Shown piece by piece: positions 1 through 4,598 of a stretch of 6,968 nucleotides of DNA; position 1 is the stretch's first letter, and each line of letters starts with the position of its first letter. The DNA lies in NCBI GenBank assembly GCA_021804705.1, contig JAJZHC010000077.1:1-6968 (forward strand), given 5' to 3'. The translations under genes were made by a program, and so were the position numbers. The stretch comes from Pseudomonadota bacterium. GTDB taxonomy: Bacteria > Pseudomonadota > Gammaproteobacteria > Burkholderiales > Ferrovaceae. A model generated the notes under the pieces. The model saw nothing but the letters and a program-made list of their open reading frames with translations. It searched no databases and was not told the origin of the DNA.

Positions 1-419
1 AATATCTGCCGCACCGGTATCCATTCCTGCTGGTGGACCGGGTTCTGGACGTGATTCCGGGGCAGACCATCACGGCCATCAAGAACGTCAGCATGAACGA
101 GGAGTTTTTTCAGGGGCATTTTCCGGTGCACCCGGTCATGCCTGGCGTCTTGATCATCGAGGCCCTGGCCCAGGCTGCGGCACTGTTGACGTTCAAGACC
201 GAAGACGTCAAACCGGACGGCAAGATCGTCACTTACTTCGTGGGCATCGACAAGGCGCGCTTCAGAAGCCCGGTCTTTCCAGGAGACCAGTTGATGCTGC
301 ACGCCAAGCTGCTGCGCCAGTCCTACCGGGTGTGGAAGTTTGCAGCCCAGGCCACCGTCAACGGACAGGTGGTGACGGAGGCCGAGTTGCTCTGTACGGA
401 AAAAGTGCTTGAAGCATGA
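1..419 (+). CDS. fabZ: 3-hydroxyacyl-[acyl-carrier-protein] dehydratase FabZ, 5'-truncated by the window edge
   Basis: FabZ removes water from (3R)-hydroxyacyl-ACP to give trans-2-enoyl-ACP in cytosolic type II fatty acid elongation. The reading frame is already open at base 3 and encodes 138 visible residues beginning YLPHRYPFLLVDRV, the hallmark N-terminal segment of FabZ. By comparison with E. coli FabZ only about 8-15 residues are missing, so the gene starts just outside the window. A GTG at 33 could open a shorter frame but would remove the conserved PHRYPFLL segment, so it is not the real start. The hot-dog-fold active site is intact: the catalytic His of GHFP is at 117-119 and the catalytic Glu of LIIEALAQ at 159-161. 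The TGA stop (417-419) overlaps the lpxA ATG in an ATGA. Sharing an operon with lpxA is the usual arrangement; both enzymes use 3-hydroxyacyl-ACP. Assignment as FabZ rather than FabA rests on the motif pattern and the lpxA neighbour. Confidence 0.97.
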   Translation, partial: YLPHRYPFLLVDRVLDVIPGQTITAIKNVSMNEEFFQGHFPVHPVMPGVLIIEALAQAAALLTFKTEDVKPDGKIVTYFVGIDKARFRSPVFPGDQLMLHAKLLRQSYRVWKFAAQATVNGQVVTEAELLCTEKVLEA

Positions 420-1186
420 TTCATCCCAGCGCCATCATTCATCCAGGGGCCGAGCTTGCCAGTGACGTGACCGTCGGCGCTTACGCCATCATCGGCCCCC
501 AGGTTCGCATTGGTCCGGGGACCACCGTGGGTGATCATGTCAGCATTACCGGGCGTACCACCATCGGTGCGCGCAACCGCATTTACGGGTTCTGCGTGCT
601 GGGGGGCGATCCCCAGGACAAGAAATACCACGGTGAAAACACTGCCCTCGAGATCGGCGACGACAATACCATCCGCGAGTTCTGCACCTTCAACATCGGT
701 ACGGAAGACGATGCGGGGGTGACGCGTCTGGGCAACCACAACTGGATCATGGCCTATGTGCATCTGGCCCATGATTGTCAGGTGGGGCACCATACCACGT
801 TTGCCAATCACGCCACCCTCGCGGGCCATGTCCATGTGGGCGACTGGACCATTCTCGGTGGCTTCGTCGGCGTGCATCAATTTGTGCGGGTGGGCGCGCA
901 CAGTTTTCTCGGCATCTCGGCCGTGATCACCCAGGACGTCCCTCCTTTCGTCATGGTGGCGGGTCACCCCGCTGGCCCTCATGGCATCAACAGCGAAGGG
1001 CTGCGTCGCCGGGGTTTTACCGCAGAGGAAATAGCTGCCATCAAGCAGGCCTATCGCAAGCTCTATCGTTCCGGGCTGAGTCTTGAGGAGGCGCGTGGCG
1101 AGATTGCCGCGATTGCGCGACAGCATCCGCGCGTGCAGGAAATGCTGGACTTCCTCGCGCACTCCAGCCGCGGTATCGTGCGCTGA
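416..1186 (+). CDS. lpxA: UDP-N-acetylglucosamine 3-O-acyltransferase LpxA
   Basis: LpxA carries out the first step of lipid A synthesis, moving a (3R)-hydroxyacyl chain from ACP to the 3-OH of UDP-GlcNAc in the cytosol. The protein has 256 residues (E. coli 262). Residues 1 to about 185 are hexapeptide repeats of the left-handed parallel beta-helix (for example IIGPQV, IGDDNT, HVHVGD), followed by a helical C-terminal domain with GLRRRGF at 195-201. The catalytic base aligns with E. coli His125 and is His119 in HLAHDC. Residues equivalent to E. coli K76, H122, H144, H160 and R204 are present as K70, H116, H138, H154 and R198. Two differences from E. coli stand out: TFNIGT at 91-96 replaces TIHRGT, and Ile167 replaces the chain-length ruler Gly173. 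The first suits betaproteobacterial LpxA from memory. The start is the ATG within ATGA at the fabZ stop, implying translational coupling; no strong Shine-Dalgarno is seen. lpxB follows after 2 bases. Confidence 0.98.
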   Translation: MIHPSAIIHPGAELASDVTVGAYAIIGPQVRIGPGTTVGDHVSITGRTTIGARNRIYGFCVLGGDPQDKKYHGENTALEIGDDNTIREFCTFNIGTEDDAGVTRLGNHNWIMAYVHLAHDCQVGHHTTFANHATLAGHVHVGDWTILGGFVGVHQFVRVGAHSFLGISAVITQDVPPFVMVAGHPAGPHGINSEGLRRRGFTAEEIAAIKQAYRKLYRSGLSLEEARGEIAAIARQHPRVQEMLDFLAHSSRGIVR

Positions 1187-1188
1187 CC

Positions 1189-2328
1189 ATGCGCATCGGC
1201 GTGGTGGCTGGTGAAGCATCAGGCGACGCGCTGGGAGCAACCCTGATTGAAGCGGTACGGATGCGTTATCCTGGTGCCGTGTTTGAAGGCATTGCCGGGC
1301 CGCGCATGCAAGCACTGGGAGCCCGCTCACTCTTTCCCATGGAGACACTGTCCGTGCGCGGTTATCTGGAAGTGCTGCGCGCATTGCCAACCCTCCTGTC
1401 GATTCGAAGGCAACTGATCCGGCATTTTCTGGCATTCCCCCCCGAACTGTTCGTCGGCATCGATGCCCCCGACTTCAACCTCGCCCTGGAAAAGCAGCTC
1501 AAACGCGCCGGCATTCCCACCTTGCAGATGGTGGCCCCAACCGTCTGGGCCTGGCGCGCCAATCGCCTGCCGGCCATTCGGGAGGCGGTGGTGGGCGTGC
1601 TCTCCGTGTTTCCCTTTGAGCGCCCCATTTTTGAACGGGCCGGCATTCCCATTACAGACATCGGGCATCCGCTGGCGCAGCAAATTCCGGAAGTGGTGGA
1701 TCATGCGGCGGCCCGCCAGAGTCTGGCGCTGGGTGATGCCTCGCCAGTGGTGGCCCTGCTGCCCGGCAGCCGTATCTCTGAACTGGACTATCACGCCCAG
1801 CTGTTTGTGGATACCGCGGTGTTGTTGCAGCGGCGCTTTCCCCAAGCCCGTTTTCTCGTACCGCTCGTCAACCGTCAAACCCGGGAGCAGTTCGAGCAGG
1901 TGCTGCGGCACGCACCCCGGCCTCCCGATATGGTGTTGCTGGAGGGCCGGGCACAGGAAGCACTTGCTGCAGCCGACGTGGCGCTGGTGGCCTCAGGCAC
2001 GGCCACCCTGGAGGCGGCCTTGTTGAAATGCCCCATGGTCATCACTTACCGCCTTTCCGCCCTGACGGCCTGGCTGGTTCGGCAACGCGCCACGGCGCGG
2101 TTTTTCGGGTTGCCCAACATCATCCTGGACGAGGCCGTAGTGCCAGAGGTGATTCAGGAGGCGGCCACCCCCGAGAACCTCGCCGGGCGCCTGGCGGCAC
2201 TTCTGGACGATCCGGCAGCGCGCAGGGCCATGGTGCAGTCCTTCGAGCGCCTGCATCGACTGCTGCGGGCAGACTCGCACCAGGGCATTCTGAAGGGCAT
2301 TGCACAGGCCCTGCAGCATGCACCCTGA
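1189..2328 (+). CDS. lpxB: Lipid-A-disaccharide synthase LpxB
   Basis: LpxB condenses UDP-2,3-diacylglucosamine with lipid X (2,3-diacylglucosamine 1-phosphate) to form the beta-1',6-linked tetraacyl disaccharide 1-phosphate. It is a GT19-family, GT-B-fold glycosyltransferase acting at the inner face of the inner membrane. The protein has 379 residues, close to the 382 of E. coli. Landmarks in order are GEASGD at 8-13, GIAGPRM at 34-40, IDAPDFN at 91-97 (containing the Asp that aligns with catalytic E. coli Asp98), VWAWR at 119-123, LLPGSR at 190-195, ASGTATLE at 268-275 and CPMVITYR at 281-288. All are intact. The ATG lies 2 bases after the lpxA stop and has no clear Shine-Dalgarno, so it probably depends on ribosomes arriving from lpxA. 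The 3' end overlaps the rnhB start by 11 bases. The LpxC, LpxD, LpxH and LpxK steps are not encoded here. Confidence 0.98.
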   Translation: MRIGVVAGEASGDALGATLIEAVRMRYPGAVFEGIAGPRMQALGARSLFPMETLSVRGYLEVLRALPTLLSIRRQLIRHFLAFPPELFVGIDAPDFNLALEKQLKRAGIPTLQMVAPTVWAWRANRLPAIREAVVGVLSVFPFERPIFERAGIPITDIGHPLAQQIPEVVDHAAARQSLALGDASPVVALLPGSRISELDYHAQLFVDTAVLLQRRFPQARFLVPLVNRQTREQFEQVLRHAPRPPDMVLLEGRAQEALAAADVALVASGTATLEAALLKCPMVITYRLSALTAWLVRQRATARFFGLPNIILDEAVVPEVIQEAATPENLAGRLAALLDDPAARRAMVQSFERLHRLLRADSHQGILKGIAQALQHAP

Positions 2329-2932
2329 CCGCCTGATCCGCCCGGGCCAGCCCCTCGATTTTCCTGAAGGGCTGCTGTGCGGCGTGGACGAGGCCGGGCG
2401 CGGTCCGATTGCAGGCCCCGTGACCGCTGCTGCCGTGATCCTGTATCCCGATTGCATCATCCCCGGCCTCGATGATTCCAAGAAACTGAGCGCGGTGGCG
2501 CGTGATGCCCTGGAAGGACACATCAAGGCCCGGGCGCTGGCATGGTCCACGGCCTGTGCCAGTGTTGCCGAAATCGATGCGCTCAATATCCTGCAGGCCA
2601 CGTTGCTGGCCATGCGCCGCGCCGTGGAGGCGCTCACGGCCCTGCCTGCTGTGGTGGCCGTGGATGGGCTCTACAGTCCGCGCCTGTCCGCCACAACCAT
2701 TGCCGTGGTGAAGGGCGATGCCCGGGTGGCTGCCATTTCAGCCGCGTCCATCCTTGCCAAGACCGAGCGCGATCGCCTCATGACGGCGCTGGGGCGTGAG
2801 TATCCCCAGTACCAGTTCGAACGCCATAAGGGCTATCCAACCGCACTGCATCTTGAAAGGCTGCGCGAGCATGGGGCAAGCCCCCACCACCGCCTGTCCT
2901 TTGCCCCCGTGAGCGCCACCCGATGCGCGTGA
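2318..2932 (+). CDS. rnhB: Ribonuclease HII
   Basis: RnhB cuts the RNA strand of RNA-DNA hybrids and nicks 5' of single ribonucleotides built into DNA, starting ribonucleotide excision repair. From the ATG at 2318 the protein has 204 residues (E. coli 198). The RNase HII signature GVDEAGRGPIAGPV lies at 22-35, DDSKKLS at 52-58, EIDALNIL at 85-92, KGDARV at 132-137, AASILAK at 142-148 and HKGYPTALHL near the C-terminus. The four metal-binding acidic residues of the family are present as D24, E25, D116 and D134. An in-frame TTG at 2300 would add six residues deeper inside lpxB; the ATG is preferred because it is a better start codon with a weak AGG 9 bases upstream, and because the added residues resemble nothing conserved. 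The 11-base overlap with lpxB and 10-base overlap with the next gene suggest coupled translation. An rnhB directly after lpxB is a common proteobacterial arrangement. Confidence 0.96.
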   Translation: MHPDRLIRPGQPLDFPEGLLCGVDEAGRGPIAGPVTAAAVILYPDCIIPGLDDSKKLSAVARDALEGHIKARALAWSTACASVAEIDALNILQATLLAMRRAVEALTALPAVVAVDGLYSPRLSATTIAVVKGDARVAAISAASILAKTERDRLMTALGREYPQYQFERHKGYPTALHLERLREHGASPHHRLSFAPVSATRCA

Positions 2933-3702
2933 TCCGTTCGCGCGACAACGCGCTCTTCAAGCAGTTTGCCAGCCTGGTGCATTCGTCGCGACAGCGACAC
3001 AAGCAGGGGTTGACGGTACTGGATGGCGTGCATCTGGTGGAGGCTTATGGGGCCTCCCGGGGCGCGCCCCACGCGCTGCTGGCCAGCGAGAGTGGCCTCA
3101 CCCATCCCGAGGTGCGCCGGCTGCTGGCCGGTGGCCTGATGCCGCAACCCGTGGTGTTGAGCGATGCGCTGTTTGCCGAGTGCGCCGCTGTGCAGTCACC
3201 GCAGGGGATTGCTGCCATCATTGCCATTCCTGCTCCAGCGCCGCCCGCAGGACCCCTGGGCCCCTGCCTGATGCTGGAAGACATCCAGGATCCGGGCAAC
3301 CTGGGCACCTTGCTGCGCTCGGCCGCTGCTGCAGGGATGCCGCGCGCCTTTCTCTCGCCGGGTTGTGCGCTGGCCTGGGCGCCTCGCGTGCTGCGTGCCA
3401 GCATGGGAGCCCATTTCCAGATTGAGCTCTACGAAGGGGCAAACCTGCCCGATCTGGCGCAGCGTTACGAGGGGCGCGTGCTCGGCGCCACCCTGCACGG
3501 GGCCCGCCCGTATTTTGAGGCGGATCTGCGAGGGGCCGTGGCGCTCGTGATTGGCAACGAAGGTGCGGGAATATCCGCCGATCTGCTGGCCCGGGTGCAC
3601 GAGCGCATCCATATTCCCATGGCACCCGGGGTGGAGTCGCTCAACGCCGCGGTGGCAGGGTCGGTGTTGATGTTCGAGCGGATGCGCCAGTCGTCCCGTT
3701 AG
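2923..3702 (+). CDS. TrmH/SpoU-family RNA 2'-O-methyltransferase, target unassigned
   Basis: This is a SPOUT-superfamily methyltransferase, expected to transfer a methyl group from S-adenosylmethionine to a ribose 2'-OH in rRNA or tRNA. The 259-residue protein has an N-terminal region (about 1-105) in the position of the L30e-like SpoU substrate-binding domain and a C-terminal catalytic domain (about 110-255) with all three SpoU motifs. Motif 1 is DPGNLGTLLRS at 123-133, with the conserved Asn126 and Arg132. Motif 2 is VIGNEGAGI at 209-217, with Glu213. Motif 3 is IPMAPGVESLNAAVAGS at 231-247, with Ser239 and Asn241; this part forms the trefoil-knot cofactor site in the family. Overall length and layout resemble RlmB (23S rRNA G2251) and TsnR-type enzymes, but the substrate cannot be read from the sequence, so no symbol is given. 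The ATG at 2923 overlaps the rnhB stop. The TAG stop shares bases with the convergent ppsR stop. Confidence 0.92.
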   Translation: MRVIRSRDNALFKQFASLVHSSRQRHKQGLTVLDGVHLVEAYGASRGAPHALLASESGLTHPEVRRLLAGGLMPQPVVLSDALFAECAAVQSPQGIAAIIAIPAPAPPAGPLGPCLMLEDIQDPGNLGTLLRSAAAAGMPRAFLSPGCALAWAPRVLRASMGAHFQIELYEGANLPDLAQRYEGRVLGATLHGARPYFEADLRGAVALVIGNEGAGISADLLARVHERIHIPMAPGVESLNAAVAGSVLMFERMRQSSR

Positions 3703-4517
3703 TACAGATGCCGCGAAAGCCCCGTTTGGTGCAGGATGGTGGTGGACAGTTCTTCGATCGACATGTTGGTGGATTCCAGAAAGGGAATGCCGTGGGCGCG
3801 CAACATGGCCTCGGCGGCCTGGATTTCGTGACGACAGTTGGACAGGGCAGCGTAGCGGCTGTTAGGGCGGCGCTCAGAGCGAATCTGGTGCAGCCGCTCC
3901 GGCCGGATCGACAACCCCCACAGTTTTTTTCGCCAGGGCAACAAGGCCGACGGCAGTTGCTGTTTATCCAGGTCTTCGGGAATCAGGGGATAGTTGGCAG
4001 CCTTGATGCCAAACTGCATGGCGAGATACAGGCTGGTGGGGGTTTTGCCGCAGCGTGACACGCCAACCAGGATGATCTCGGCTTCATCCAGTCCGGCGCT
4101 GTTGACGCCGTCGTCGTGGGCCATGCAGAAATTGATGGCATTGATGCGCTGGGTGTAGGTGTGCAAGTCTCCCGTGCCATGCGACTTGCCCACCGCATGG
4201 GAGGAAGGGATGCCCAGTTCGGATTCCAGGGGGGCGATGAACGCCTCAAAAAAATCCAGGACCAGGGCGTTGGCGGTCCTGATGATGCGCCGCACGACAT
4301 CGTCGATCAGGGTACTGAACACGAGCGGGCGCTGCCCATCTGCTGCGGCAGCAAGGTTGATGGCCGCAACGGCATCCCGGGCGCGTGCTTCGCTGTCCAC
4401 GAAGGGCATCGTATGACACTGGAAATGAACACTGTCAAACTGGGTGATCAGGCTTTGGCCTAACATTTCGGCGGTGATACCAGTACGATCGGAGACGTAG
4501 AACACACTTAGCTTCAT
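3699..4517 (-). CDS. ppsR: PEP synthase regulatory protein PpsR (bifunctional kinase/pyrophosphorylase, DUF299)
   Basis: PpsR inactivates phosphoenolpyruvate synthase by ADP-dependent phosphorylation of a Thr next to the catalytic His, and reactivates it by Pi-dependent phosphorolysis that releases pyrophosphate. The protein has 272 residues, usual for the family. It begins MKLSVFYVSDRTGITAEMLG, matching the N-terminal VFYISDGTAITAE block of E. coli PpsR. HDDG lies at 134-137. The nucleotide-binding P-loop GVSRCGKT is at 152-159, followed by PTSLYLAMQFGIKAANYPLI, which is almost identical to the E. coli protein. RPERL, RSERRPNSRYA and the C-terminal GLSRHLY are also family features. The start at 4517 is chosen because GGTGAG sits four bases upstream and homology begins there; an in-frame start at 4553 would add 12 residues crossing the control region. 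The gene diverges from its target gene ppsA across 81 bases and converges on the methyltransferase gene. Confidence 0.97.
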   Translation of the reverse strand: MKLSVFYVSDRTGITAEMLGQSLITQFDSVHFQCHTMPFVDSEARARDAVAAINLAAAADGQRPLVFSTLIDDVVRRIIRTANALVLDFFEAFIAPLESELGIPSSHAVGKSHGTGDLHTYTQRINAINFCMAHDDGVNSAGLDEAEIILVGVSRCGKTPTSLYLAMQFGIKAANYPLIPEDLDKQQLPSALLPWRKKLWGLSIRPERLHQIRSERRPNSRYAALSNCRHEIQAAEAMLRAHGIPFLESTNMSIEELSTTILHQTGLSRHLY

Positions 4518-4521
4518 GAAA

Positions 4522-4527
4522 CTCACC
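4522..4527 (-). promoter_or_regulatory. Ribosome binding site of ppsR
   Basis: On the minus strand, GGTGAG lies four bases before the ATG at 4517-4515. It fits the anti-Shine-Dalgarno well and decides between this start and the longer frame beginning at 4553. Confidence 0.7.
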
Positions 4528-4540
4528 AATTTCCAAAGGG

Positions 4541-4549
4541 TTATCCACA
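4541..4549 (+). promoter_or_regulatory. Exact DnaA-box 9-mer (TTATCCACA)
   Basis: TTATCCACA matches the high-affinity E. coli DnaA box perfectly. It lies inside the divergent ppsR/ppsA control region. It covers the place where the -35 element of the ppsA promoter should be (17-base spacing puts it at 4542-4547) and lies near the predicted ppsR transcription start. Only one copy is seen, with no AT-rich unwinding region or box cluster, so it is not an origin. Binding of DnaA, and any effect on transcription, is inference; a chance match is possible. Confidence 0.4.
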
Positions 4550-4570
4550 GCATAGCAGATGTCTTATAAT
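4542..4570 (+). promoter_or_regulatory. Probable sigma-70 promoter of ppsA
   Basis: A perfect -10 hexamer, TATAAT, lies at 4565-4570. At 17-base spacing the -35 position reads TATCCA (4542-4547), only three of six matches to TTGACA, and there is no TG extended -10. Transcription would start near 4577, leaving a leader of about 22 bases before the ppsA ATG at 4599. A strong -10 with a weak -35 is common in promoters that need an activator or are controlled by a repressor. The -10 is framed by an inverted repeat. Confidence 0.6.
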
Positions 4571-4576
4571 AGACAA
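4549..4576 (-). promoter_or_regulatory. Possible divergent promoter of ppsR
   Basis: On the minus strand TTGTCT (4576-4571) could be a -35 element (4 of 6 matches to TTGACA) and TATGCT (4554-4549) a -10 element (4 of 6), with a 16-base spacer. Transcription would start near 4542, giving a leader of about 25 bases. The matches are modest, and the placement is an inference from the need for a promoter in this 81-base gap. If correct, the ppsR and ppsA promoters interleave on opposite strands. Confidence 0.3.
4560..4575. repeat. Perfect inverted repeat flanking the ppsA -10 element (candidate operator)
   Basis: TGTCT at 4560-4564 and AGACA at 4571-4575 are exact reverse complements separated by six bases, and those six bases are the TATAAT hexamer itself. 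A dimeric repressor bound here would block RNA polymerase at ppsA and would also cover the proposed ppsR -35. No regulator gene is in the window and the protein cannot be named. The 5-base arms are short, so chance is possible. Confidence 0.45.
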
Positions 4577-4598
4577 CTTTTAGAGGTCAGGGGGCATC

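Noticed and set aside
323..1435. Long minus-strand open frame (370 codons) opposite fabZ, lpxA and lpxB
   Set aside because: It lies antisense to three well-recognised genes, its translation shows no recognisable domain, and long antisense frames are expected in G+C-rich coding DNA.
1327..1911. Minus-strand open frame inside lpxB
   Set aside because: It is fully covered by lpxB with intact GT19 motifs and looks like an antisense shadow.
2300..2317. Upstream TTG start for RnhB
   Set aside because: TTG is a weaker start, the GAAGGG before it is only two bases away, and the extra residues are not part of the family core.
2663..2671. RnhB has DGL where E. coli has DGN after the third catalytic Asp
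   Set aside because: The Asp itself is intact (D116), and the residue after the Gly varies among RNase HII enzymes, so loss of activity is not indicated.
3708..4058. Plus-strand open frame opposite the 3' part of ppsR
   Set aside because: It follows the methyltransferase stop immediately but matches nothing I recognise, and the ppsR frame on the other strand is conserved throughout.
4518..4553. Twelve-residue N-terminal extension of PpsR
   Set aside because: Family homology begins at MKLSVFYVSD, a good ribosome binding site precedes that ATG, and the extension would cross the proposed promoter and the DnaA-like box.
4518..4598. Possible replication origin or riboswitch in the ppsR/ppsA gap
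   Set aside because: There is only one DnaA box, no AT-rich unwinding region, and the 22-base ppsA leader is too short for a riboswitch.
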